Source: Rhabditophanes sp. KR3021 (lineage: Eukaryota > Nematoda > Chromadorea > Rhabditida > Alloionematidae). Taken from it: a stretch of 64,000 nucleotides of DNA. The DNA is taken from NCBI GenBank assembly GCA_963281155.1, contig CAUJLY010000006.1, forward strand, positions 7,316,001-7,380,000, given 5' to 3'. This document shows, in pieces, positions 47,249 to 59,435 of the stretch. Under the pieces are notes generated by a model. The model was not told where the DNA came from, ran no database searches, and saw only the letters and a list, made by a program, of their open reading frames with translations. The position numbers and the translations under genes were made by a program. Every line of letters begins with the position of its first letter. The stretch's first letter is position 1.

Positions 47249-47811
47249 GGTAGTATAATTCTTTAACCTAAATACAAAATAGTATTCAATATGTTAGGTA
47301 AACACAAAGAAATTATAACAGATATATCCTAAAAAAATGCAAAAACAATTTAAAAAATTCTGCTTAATAACAAAAATTGGCAAAGGCGGTTAGGTATTTA
47401 ATATTTAACAACACATATACACTTGTTTTAGTATTTGATAAAATCTGTTCTCAAGATCCTTATCTTTTAAGCCTTATTTTTAGTGTGTTGTGATTTAGTC
47501 TATTGCTGAAAATAAAATAATGGTGCAATATGGATGTATATTATGCATGTGTGAGAGTATATATGTATTATGTAATAACCTGTTTATTTTCAAAAAACTT
47601 ATTACATATCTCTTTTCTATGCATTTACGGAGCAATTAAAGGCAAAAATATACTAAAATGAAATGAAAGTATTTAATTTCTAAAGTAGATTTAAATTAAA
47701 ATGATTTTATTAGTTTGGGATTCAACTGCAATTTTTACAATAATTATATATACATAATAAAATAATATTTAATTGGACACAAATTATTGTTAAGTGATAG
47801 TTAGAACTTTA
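47249..47811. other. Tandem minus-strand spacer
   Basis: 563 bp between the stop of the p120-catenin-like gene and the start of the GRAMD4-like gene, both minus strand. No gene seen. A TGTATTTAG acceptor sits just before the GRAMD4-like ATG. Confidence 0.5.
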
Positions 47812-50800
47812 TTAAACCCAACTGTCGCCAGCTGGAGATGGGCTGACAAAAGTTTCTTTCTTGGTTACGGAAGTATATAAAGCTTCTCTTCCCTTTTGAT
47901 TTTTTTTGCTTGATTTTAAGATAGAGTCATAACTGACTCTTTCCGTTCCATCATTGTTTCTGTTAAATGTATTAAATTCATAAGTTGGCGTAATTGCCTG
48001 TGGTACAGGTTCGTAATGAGCATAATTGTCGCCTGTTGAATCTTTGGAATGTCTTTTTCCCGATTGTGTTAGAATTGGTCGAGCCAACGTATGAGCGTCT
48101 CTTGATGTTTGTCTAGAAGTCGAAGAACCAGAATAAAAATTACTTTCCCTAAATCCGGATTTTTTGAAAAGATCATGTAATTCCTTATGTTGCCACATAA
48201 TGTATAAAAGTTGTGTTGCATATCTACAAATTCGAGCTGAAACTTTAGGGTAACTTTTAGCCAAATTCATGATTTTTTCAGTACCGCCCAAGTCATGCAA
48301 ATTTCTTGTAAATTCCGTACTGTTTCTTACGATTTCAAATAAAATTCCTAGAATGGCATTGATTGTCCCTTCACCGATTTCATCCCCAAGAGTCAGATCA
48401 TCAATTGCAGCATCTGTGGGTAACTTTTGCAATAAATCTTTCATTGCATACTTTCCGATTAATTCTCTGTTTCGTTGATCCATAGCCAGGTTTCTTAATG
48501 CTGTGGTAACGGAACAAACAACTTTTTGATCAGGAACGCGAAATAATTCTACTAAAATTGGTAATCCCTTTTCTGTTCGAACCGTCGTGCGAACCTGTTG
48601 GCTTAAAACATGATCTGAAGCAGCAAGATTTTGAATGGCAGCAGCTACTGCTTCTAATGTTTCACTGTTTGAAGTTTCTTGTAGAATGCGAAGATATAAT
48701 TGGATAGTGGAAACAGCCCATAATAACTCAACGCCTGATGAATGGTTTTCTTTGTTTTCTTGGTTATCCTTTTTCTTATTTCCAATGTTCTTAAATAACC
48801 CACCCTTTTTCTTTTCTTTGGGTGATCCAGAGGGTGCACTCTTGCTTCTTTCTCTTTTTGCTTTCGAAAGATTATTTCTTGAATCACGGTAATCTGTATT
48901 ATTATTGTTATGTTTCAGCTTTCCCTCAAACTCATCATGTACACGATAACTGAGATTTCTCAAGACACAAACTATATTCTCAACAATTCTATTATCAATC
49001 ATTGAATGACCAAGACATGACTCCAAATAATGCAACAATGACTCAATTAGAAAGGGTAAACTACGTAATTGTTTTCGTGCACTAGAGTTAATGGCTGAGA
49101 TATTTCGTAGTATTCCGGTTCCGTTCTTAAAAACATTTGTCATCTTGTCATGGCCACGATCATGATGACTGTCACCAATTGTTATCATGTTTTTCATCCC
49201 ACTATTTTTATATCCAGAACCTGGCATAATAATGTAGGCAACAATCACTTCGGCACTTTGATTGTAGATGGCCACTTTCAAGTCATCGCATGAAGAAATG
49301 TTCCAAAGTGCTCCTGTGGTTTCCTCCCGAATATGAAGGCTGGAAAATTCTTTGGTTACTACGGTTAATGTTTTAATTCCGCCACAGTCGTTGATTATTT
49401 TCTTGTTAATATCATTTTCCTTCCCATATGACAGATTACGTAAACAACCTGCAGCATTTCTAACAATATCGGGAACATCGCTATTTAGCAATTTGATCAA
49501 AATGGGAATTGCTCCATAGTTGCGGGTCTCTTCCTTAACAACATTGTCGTTGTATGTCAGATGCTGCAAAAAGCCAGAAGCATCAAGTTGGATATTTTTA
49601 TCATGATTAGATAAATAATCTATAACTTCCTTTAATGTAGGATCTCGCCATTGGAGATTAGGTTGACGATGCATTGGTGGCGGGGAATCATCGCGTTCTG
49701 GCAATGGTGGAGACTCTCTAATGATTTCATCTTGTAGCAAAGCGACTGTTCCGTACCTTTCGGCCTCAACATATTTCGGGCTTATGGAGTGTTGATGATT
49801 AGTTGGTATATCAACTGAATCGACTAATTTAGCTCTTTGTAGGGTGGAGATGTTTCCTCTGATAGTAATAGTTTCAGAAGGATCAGACGGTTCAGAGTAA
49901 CCCATTGCAGATTTAGCAATAATACGAAATTGATATTTGTGATCACGAATAAGGTAGCCAACTAGAACGAGAAAAAAGGATTATGATAAAAGTCAAATAT
50001 GGTTATTCGAACTCACCCGTCGTTTTACACCCTTGAATTAAAGTGTCTGTCACTTTATACCAATTTTGAGAGTCTTGTTGATAATCTCTAAACTCCACTT
50101 CGTATCCCTAAAATGAGATATATACATTAGATTTATAAACTATTAAAATGTAGAGGAAGAAATTATTATAACTTTAATACAATAATAATGTCATGGTTAT
50201 GAATTTTTGATGGGGACATATGACGAAGTGTATATATACACATAATAATATACACTCATACAATAGGTTAATGTGTTAAAAACAATATGAACCGATCAGA
50301 TAACCATCAACATACAACTAATAAAACATTCATAAAGGTACTGACTACTCAAACACATTTGGTTGATGTATATACATATGATTTGATCATAACTTACCTG
50401 TACAGGATGTACTGACACAGCTGGCATCCAACAGATAATCAAACTGTCAGAGGTTTCAGTTTCCAAATATTCCGGAGGAAATGGTTTGTTGGGAACACTT
50501 TTGAGGTCATTTCTTGGTATATTATCTAACCAAACTAGTTGAACGGAATCTGTTTTGATAGATGGTCCAGACCTGGATCCATCTAAAAGTGAAACTATGA
50601 AACCGCGAAATTCATACGAATAATTTGGTTTAAGGTGAGTAACTTTGATGTTTGGCGGGATATCTTGGACTTTCGCGACATACCAATTTGGATCACCTAA
50701 CTCCCGAAATTCCACTGTTAAGGATGTTGGAATAGGTGAAGATAATTCTAATCCATGAAAGTATAACATGACATAGTCTGGACCAACTTCAACAATAATA

Positions 50801-53452
50801 GGTTGCTGTGGTGGAATTAAATTTTTGTTAAAAACTGCACTCGTACTGCGAGAAGGAACTGAAGGTTTAATTTTGATAAATCCAGATGAAAAACTTGGCA
50901 GTGAAAAAGTATTGAGATTTCTAGCTATTATTCTAAATTCATACTCTCCATTTAATAAATTTGAGACTGTAAATGAAGGCTTTGATACTAAATAATCATT
51001 AGCCTGCATCCATGAAGCGAGGCCTTTGGCTCGGTATTCTACGATATATCCTGAGATAGGTGCAATTGGATTATCGTTATTTGAGGAAGGTTTCCATTCT
51101 AACTGGATTGTACCCACATCAATCGCAATAGGTACTGGTTGGCCAGGTTGTTGTACTTCTAGGATGGATAATAATCACAATATAGCATAGCAAAACTTAC
51201 CTTCATACATTCGATTATGAGCCATTGCATCATGCATATACTGGTGCCTTTCTTCATTAAAAGAATCAAACTTAGGCCTCAACAAAATAGGTGGTGTTTC
51301 TTTAGAAGGCAAACCAAAAGTATGGGAGTCTGCTGCCAAAACTCTAAATTGATATTGCGACATTGGTTCGAGATTTGTAACTATAAAAATTGAGACAAAG
51401 TGTATTGATATGAGTAAGAAATACTAAAAGTTTTGTTAAAGATCAACTTTTTAGACAGTTCCAATGTTTATTATGTACAATATTTGTAAACACACTCGTT
51501 TCTCTTTCCCAATCACCCATATAATATTGTTTTACAAAGGAGGTAATGCTGGTAATTGAGTTGAAAGATGCTTATTTGGAAAGACTATGCGAACTATTAT
51601 CAAAAAGACGGTGTGTACCCGAATATATGGGAGAAAGGTATTTGTTTTGTGCAATATATTTATTTAGATAGCTATTTTAATAATTATACAATTCCATGTT
51701 TCTCACGTTTCTTAGGTACAATTTGTTAAACAACTATGATGTGGGGGCTGTAATTTGTAAATATATGTGCACATGTTTCAAAAAATGTTATGCTATCACA
51801 AAACTAAATAAATGTGTGTAAAGACGACGATCAAAAAGTAAAGAAGAGAGGTTATAAGGCTAGTTATAAATGACTATGTGTACCTAGATGACTTTTTTGT
51901 TGGTTGTTTAAGGAGAGGTACATTATAGTTAAACTTACTTCGACATTCTGTTTGCACTAATAAATCATCGTGTGCTGCTTCCCATGGATCATCTTCGCCT
52001 CGCCTGTACTCAACTTTATATCCAATTATTAGTGCATTTGAGTTTTCATATGGTGGTCTCATCCAAGTCAAAGAAACTTCGTTGGTATCAATATCAGTAA
52101 CTTGTGGAATTCCGGGACTATCAGGTGCAAATTTTGATATCATATGATTTTGATTGGGATACTCATCGTTACTTCCATAATTATTCAATTTTGGTAATAA
52201 GTGACCTAAAGATGACTCACGCAAATATTCTTCACGTTCCGATAAATATGATTTTGAAATGTCCTGGCTTAAGTTTTCAATTTTGTTTTGATAATCATTA
52301 CTGTCAAAAGGGATAGATGATAATGGATTTCCATCGGAATCAAAATTTAATTCACCTTGCGCCAAATCTATTTGCCTAACTGATCGTGTTGTAGTTACTT
52401 TGGTGACTCGGGTAACCTAAAAAGTGTAAATGTATGTTTTTGCATGTTTTGAATAGTACTTTAGATAATAGTAATAAAAATACTTTACATTATTACTTAT
52501 ATCTTGACATCTTTTTAGTTAAATTAAATATGCATAAGTAGTGACTAACACGACAAAACATACCTTTTGAGTTTGTCTTGAGTGCCGTTCAATGTCGTCT
52601 GAATTAGGGGAATTTGCGAAATCGGTACTTTCTAATTCTGAGGAAATAGGATCATCATAATGGCATTCATACGTATAGTTGTAAGAAGTGCCTATTCCAT
52701 TATTTGAGTCGCAACTAGCTGGTAAATTATACAGCCGTTCGGAACTATTATTAGTATTTGAACGGGTATTTTCGTTTGGTAGTGTCATATCTTCATTTGT
52801 TGTTGTTATTGTTGTAATAAATTCACTTGGCGATAGATTCCAACAAATCGGTAGTTCGTTTTTAGGAATTGTGCTGAAAGAAAATAATACAAAAATTAGA
52901 AATTATTTTTATAATAATTATATGATGTTGTAGATACACTTAAAACATAAGCTTCTCTTCAATGCAAAATCACATGAACAAAAAATTTTTGTTTAAAAGA
53001 TAAATAGTTGGAATCAAAGACAAAATTATGTTTCACTTGATAAGCAAAAATATTTATTTATACACCACACTTTCTACAACAAATACTATAAACTTTTTTG
53101 TGTCTAAAAAATAAATTATTCATGATCTTACAAAATGCAACAATCACTTCGACTCAATTTATTCATATTTTAAGTGTATATGTGTATCTATCTCTATTTG
53201 TATACGATCAAATACATAAAGAAAGGGCTTTTGTGATAAATGATGGACATATGTTTTTCGCTCCTAAATATGATAAACAAACAAATAATCTTACCTAACA
53301 ACAGTGTTAATTTTTTCTGATTTATATATTTCTCGAACTCGTTGCTTTTCCTCAGTTACACGTTTTCCTTGAGATAATTGAGCAGCAGAAATGGAATGAT
53401 GAGGAGATGCTGCCATCAAAGCTTCTTGATCTTCTTCGGGAATAGGCTCCAT
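47812..53452 (-). CDS. jac-1: p120-catenin (JAC-1-like): FNIII repeats plus armadillo domain
   Basis: Seven exons: 53452-53295, 52873-52564, 52416-51939, 51380-51201, 51158-50398, 50107-50017, 49961-47812; phases agree throughout; 1375 aa. p120-catenins bind the juxtamembrane tail of classical cadherins (HMR-1 in C. elegans) and modulate adhesion. Seen: an acidic/Ser-rich N-terminus (MEPIPEEDQEALMAA); about four fibronectin III modules between residues 250 and 690 (for example PGIPQVTDIDTNEVSLTWMRP, ISGYIVEYRAKG, VEFRELGDPNWYVAKV, YEVEFRDYQQDSQNWYKV); then p120-type armadillo repeats about 765-1265 (LDASGFLQHLTYND, AAGCLRNLSYG, GALWNISSCDDLK, VCVLRNLSYRV, AAAIQNLAAS, ALRNLAMDQ) with a Lys-rich insert in the middle typical of the family; and a polar C-terminal tail ending in DSWV, a class I PDZ-ligand-like end (x-S/T-x-V: here S-W-V). 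An AG acceptor two bases before the ATG suggests trans-splicing or a further upstream exon. Confidence 0.92.
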
Positions 53453-56400
53453 TTCTAAAAATGAATAAGAATAATACAATGGAATTTTTTAGAAATAATA
53501 TTTGAATGAAAATGGTCTAAAATATGTGTTTCAATAATATATTAAAGGAATGTTGCAAAAAAGATTAATATCAAAGACATATAATTGCCCTTTGAAAAGC
53601 GAACACAATTTATCTTGTAATTGTTAGTAATAAAAATAAAATGAAAGGAAATATATACAAATCATATTGAATTTGTTTTTATTAAAAAAGCAAAGCTACT
53701 CAAAATAATCAAAGTGATATGCTTTGTTTAAAGAAATAACATTTATGCAACTATTACACTAAAGAATGTATCATATATACTTTATCATAATTTAAAAAAA
53801 TATTACATCGTCGTTAGATTAGATCAAAAAGGTATGAATAATAATAAAATAAATTTGTAACATGCCGTTCAAATGGGAATGATTCACAGTAATGTGGTTT
53901 TTTTAGATGTAAGCAAAGTTGACAGGTTTTGTTTTACTCAATGCAAATTATTGGAGTATAAAATTTATTACAGCGTAATTTAAAATAATGGAGATATAAT
54001 TTGAATTTCTTCTATCAAAATATGATCAATTAAAATACTAAGAAAACGCATTAAAGTTTACTTAAACCTATTAGTAATTAACAAAAAAAGTAATTTTAAT
54101 TAAGATGAGCAATAAATTGAAAGTCTTTAATTTCGCCTCAAACATTTGACGATAAACTGATATCAAAAAGATATACATCAAATGATCTCATCATAAAAAG
54201 TGAGTTAATATTGTTATGACCTGAAGTATACTAGCTTGAAAGTTTCTTTTATCTTGAATTGACAATAAAATCAAATGTACTTTCAAGCAAATGTTTTTCT
54301 ATTAAACACTCTTTGACCAATTTCCACTTAATGGTGCGAACTTAAACTTGTCTTATAGTTAAAAAATTAGATAGAAGTTTTGTAAAAATGGTTGGAGGCT
54401 CCCATTTGAGCGTCAATCTAGTTGTCAAAATGATGCTAGAAGTTGATGGGGCTGAATTGAAGAAGACGCACACCACAAAAAAGACATAATGCATCTTTTG
54501 GGTTTTATGACGGAATTTTGGAAAGGACCGTGTAGGAGTAAAGAACTTTAATTTTATGAGTAAAATTTTGCTACCAGAGGGATCTTAAAACATACTATAA
54601 TTTGTATTGTTATATACTAACATTTCAATTGTTACATACTACAAATTTGAATTTTCAGTAAACTAACGAATTTGTATTGTTATATATCACTTGTATCATC
54701 ATTTATGATAGTAAGATTACTAAATTGATATGGCAGCATCCCCAAATATGTTCATCAAAACGATATACTTATGTACGATCTTCTTGTTTTTAACTTTTCT
54801 TCATTTCGGTTGGTATCAATCAAAACAGAATTATAAATTATTTATGAAAAAACTAGAATAGAGTGAAAAGTAAATATATATGTTTTGTTTAACAAGATAT
54901 CTTCTTAACGTGATAATCACTGAAAACTAATACACTAGTTTTATATGTCCTTAATCATGTTTTGTTTCTAAAATAACAGTTAATCTTTAATATTAAACTA
55001 TTTTAATTAAAAGTTAGTGTAAAGTTGAAGAAGTGTTGTCCAACTTAAATTAAATAATATTAGTTTTTACAATTTTAATGACTCCCATTCAAATAAAATA
55101 ATGAATAAAGTAAAACAGTAAATGAAGTGAAATATTAAATGAAGTGAAATAATAAATAAGTTGAACAAGTCTGTTTAAATTATTCATGTAATCATTTAAG
55201 AATCAATTCTAAAACATCTTCAAATTAATATTAAATCAAAAATTAGTCATGGTTGTTAGCATGCTTTTCATAAATTGTTATTATTAGCACCTTTGAAAAA
55301 AGTTAAAAATAATAAGGGTTATTAGAAGACAGTCAAAATAATAACATAAAATAGAATAAGTTGAATTATAACTTGAAGATGATGAAGAAATTCTCAGATG
55401 TTGTATAAGATATTTAACTAGACATTATTCAGACACTATTCAAACAATATTTAGACAATATTCGTTAAGCAGTAATAAAAAGAGTATTAACAGTTTTCTA
55501 ACCAACAAACTATTTTATGCTTATCCTTAGCCAATAAAGTTAAGATAAATATAATTTTTCAATTTCACCATCTTTTTGAAAGTGTTTCGCATAGAATTAA
55601 AGACCCGATAGAAATCAGTTTGTAATTGGTAAGAATACGTATGGTAATACAAAATATATAGTGCATTTATATGATATCATCATCCATTTCCGGAAAACAC
55701 CGTTTTCCCATCATATGCCAAGATGAGCCAAATAAAAGAAGACAAGCGAGTATTCAAAAGTTGTTACATGTATTCATAGCAAGCAGCTTGATAAACAGCT
55801 GGTCAAAGTGTGGTAAAATATTATGGCCATATAGTTAGTACTATTTTTCTCATATATAATCAATTTATGAATACTTGATTTTGAGGGTATTGCCGTATGG
55901 GAAATAATAATGTCTAAACATATATCGCTGTCTAGCTTGTCATAATTTTGCCACAATCAATTAGTTGATATAAGTTGTCTATCCCCAAATCATCACCATT
56001 AATTAAGTAAACTGTATAATGGGAAATGCAATATGCGGAAATTAACAAGAAGTAAATAAATATAAGTTTGTATTTTGATGGACTGCTTATAAAATCATAA
56101 TGGAAAATAAACATACAACCAACTTATGTAAAATAGATTCAAACATCCATATGCAAATTATAAATAAAAATGTTTGGAAAAGAGAATAATAGATGAAGGA
56201 AGGAAAGATCAAATTTCAAAAAGAATTTGTTTTATTTTGGCCTAAAACACATCTGGCAGTACGTAAATAAGGTTGTTTGTACAAAAAATAAAAAAGGCGG
56301 CTTATTTTAAACGAACACGAAGATATTAAATAAATTTGATTTGTATTTTTTTTAAAAAGCCATAGAAAATAGTAATTGATGATTTGAGTATTAGGTTAAA

Positions 56401-58865
56401 GTGTTAGATGCACTAAAGAAACAATTTAAAAGATTATCGCTTTTTTTACAACAAATCTTTTTATGTTTATGTTAATGTTTTAATAAAAATTCCTTTAGTA
56501 CCTCACACATGCAACTATACGTATAGACACTCTTCATCATTAACAATGGTAGAAAATGAAAATCTGTGTTTTTTGCATAACAAAGACTTGATGTTAAATA
56601 TGTAAAGATTATTTATTTTAAGAGCCAAATAATTCACATAATGCAAGGGTGTCATTTTAAAGATCAACAAAATTCTCCAAAACAATTTTTTGCCGTCTAC
56701 AAATATTTAGTAGCAAATGTGATACAATAGTCAACTAGGAATAGTTTATTTTTTGTTGATTAAATTATATTTGGAACTAAAATTAACACTACCATTTCAA
56801 ACCGAATACTGGGCTGATAAATTTTTTTTTATAATTGAATGTAAAAGCTGAACTTTATACAACTTGGTCTTATCTTTTTACATCAAAAAAGAAGTTGAAT
56901 TTAAAAAAAGGAAAATTAAAGTGGAAATAATTTATATTGTCCAAAAATAATAAGTAGCCATACTTGGAAATAAATTAACAATGTATTTTTGTGTTTATGT
57001 AGTTAGTTGAAATCAAAGAATTTGTGATGCTTTTGAGTCAAGGATAGAACATTGGGGTGCCCTCCATTAAAAAAGAATAATTAACTTTTAAGACTGATTT
57101 AGGACCATCAAATATAAATGTATAATTGTATACAATTCAGAAACGATTATTAAATAAGCATAATGCCACCCCTTTAGTAAATAGAGCAAGTTTTGTTTGA
57201 CAGACAACTATTTGGGCATTAGAAAGCGGCCTACTTTCTGTAAAAAAGACGCTAAGACATCATTTGGAGTAGTAGCTTGGTTCTAAGTCTACTTCTATTA
57301 TCTTTTTTCTTTCTTTAATCCTGAACTTAGCCTTAAGAGAGGGCAAGAGTTGTGTATATGTATATTTGTGTGTGGTTTGGCGATTGATAAATATGATGTA
57401 TGAGTGACCAGTGCCCACAACACCCCAAACAAGTACTGCTGATAGTTTATCAAAATAGTTAACGACTTTGTTCAAACTTTTGGCTCTACAGCCGGTGTAT
57501 ACAATTGTGTCATAAACAAGAAATATACACATAAATGGTAAAATAATACACTACTACCAAACAGTTTTGGGAACAACTTTTTGTCAGAACACTCCGACAT
57601 TTGGCGTTTTCTTTTGTGACTAACTAAATTATATAAATTGTGTGAATGTGCAGAGCTTAACGCATCAATATAATCGTTCATAGCTCAAGTTGTCTTGATT
57701 CAAAAAAAGTGAAAGCGTAAAAGGCATAATTCTTAATAGGAACTTTTGTAACTTTCATAAAAAGTAGAGAACATTTGAACAATTAAATTATTTTATCACA
57801 TTTTGGAAAGAATTATGCGATGATCAGAAAAATCTTTTCAATAAACTTTATATCATCAAAAGCACGACAAATAGTACGAAGAACGAATGTTTTCTTTATC
57901 ACAATAAGTAGTTTGTTAATCTTCAAGAAAGGGTATAATTATGCTAATTTTATATAAATATATCTTCCACTTAGAGTCCAAATATGTTCGTGGAGTGAGT
58001 TTATCCTTAGATCTTGCAACATACTCATATTCAATTAGCCAAAATCGTCCCATGGCAAAACGACTTGTACATCTGGCTTTTAAACACTTCTAAAAGATAA
58101 TGCTGGGTGAAAGCCTTCTCACTTTTATATGATTAACAAGACTTTGAATGAGAGATAGTCTCAACAAAAACAATTCAATTTTTTAATTCAAATGGCAATT
58201 TTTGATTAATTTGTTAAGCCAAGGATCATATAAAAATGGAGTGCAATTAAAACTAAAACACATTCAAAAATAAATACAATCAAATGTAACGAACCATAAT
58301 TAATCACTTTCATACATCTTGAATTGGCCATTAAATCAAATGTTAATAAGATGAATGTTTGTAGAAATAATTAAACTCCGTTCATAAATTAATTATATGA
58401 TCTACTGCAAAAAACACCTCCATGTGACAAATGCATTTTAAAGTGTGCCAATAAATGTATAAGCTAACTTGATTAATTGTTTATTCTATGTATCAAAACA
58501 TATGTTTAAATGCAACACCTACTATTTGTCCAAAAAAATTGATGATTTCCAAAATTATAAATTTATGGTTTGCGAGTACATATAATTTGGTACCATAACA
58601 AAAACTATAAATTATTATCCGCCATACGAAACATAATCTACATTAATATAAAATTTGGTGGAATTTTATAAGTAATGTTTGCCTAATCTTAGATTCAGAA
58701 ATTGTATGCCCATATTCGTAATAACATAACATTTTACATAAGAGTATAAAACTACAAAACATTATACTTGCTTTAATAAACTCCAAACCTCTGCTTTGTA
58801 CCCTCTTTTAAAAAGCAATAGGCAAATTATAAAGGTTGCAAAAGTTAATTTAATCTTCAGGTTTA
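53453..58865. other. Large AT-rich intergenic region (5.4 kb)
   Basis: No convincing gene. Features seen: a locally GC-richer patch about 54385-54545 with only a 33-codon frame; a short duplication of TAAATGAAGTGAAATA near 55120-55155; repeated AATTTGTATTGTTATAT near 54600 and 54669; and a minus-strand frame 57681-57540 starting MNDYIDALSSAHSHNLYNLV whose composition looks coding but which has no in-phase continuation. It lies upstream of the p120-catenin gene and may hold distant promoters or alternative first exons. Confidence 0.5.
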
Positions 58866-58873
58866 ATTTTGAC
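58866..58873. repeat. Left 8-bp target-site duplication of the MULE
   Basis: ATTTTGAC directly before the element's first base; the same octamer follows the last base at 62204-62211. Confidence 0.85.
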
Positions 58874-58899
58874 GGGTATATTATCACTCGCCTGGGTAG

Positions 58900-59080
58900 G
58901 GCGAATAATTATACTATAGTATTATCACTCGCCTGGGAGGCTAATATGTCAAAAAAATAATCATTGGCCTCCCCCAGGCGAATGATTATACTATAGCATT
59001 ATCATTCGCCCAGGCCAATCATTATTTTAAGTAAAAAATTCGCCCAGGCAGATGATAATACTATAATATAATCATTCGCC
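58900..59080. repeat. Left subterminal array of 34-bp near-palindromes
   Basis: Three units at 58900-58933, 58977-59010 and 59047-59080, each of the form GGCGAATGAT-N14-ATCATTCGCC with variations, the centre resembling TATACTATAGTATA. Units are bordered by CCTGGG/CCCAGG. Likely transposase-binding sites; able to form cruciforms. The middle unit is identical over 34 bp to one at the right end (62108-62141). Confidence 0.85.
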
Positions 59081-59435
59081 CTTATAAAGAAAATCATCAA
59101 ATGTTTCAATTATTTGGTTCGAATATGAGCGGTTATTTCTAAGGTTGATGACTGTGTTTTAATACTCTAAAAATTAATTAAATAAGTGCACCTCCAGTGT
59201 TTTATTCTAACGTCGCACTTTTATTCTAAAGCGTAATTGAAGTCTATTCAATTTAATAAAATAAGATACCTTAAGTGGTTAATGTCATCGTTACACTTTT
59301 ATCTTTAAGGCGTAATTGAGGCTATCTATATCCCTCATAGTATAATAATTCATAATAAGAATCCCCTTCTACACTTATACTTTAATTTTAAAATCATTTC
59401 TTTAATTGCTATTATCGTGGTTGGTTGCTTTTAAA

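Noticed and set aside
50296..50397. C-terminal continuation of the FNIII exon past 50398
   Set aside because: It reads through a GTAAGT donor into AT-rich intron sequence; splicing to 50107 restores the FNIII module in phase.
57260..57532. 90-codon minus-strand frame (VVNYFDKLSAVLVWG region)
   Set aside because: An AG acceptor exists but its phase does not match any donor of the neighbouring MNDYID segment, and no family is recognised.
58900..59080. Regularly spaced 34-bp repeats resembling a CRISPR array
   Set aside because: The units are self-palindromic, unevenly spaced, recur at the other end of a transposon and lie in a eukaryotic genome; they are MULE subterminal repeats.
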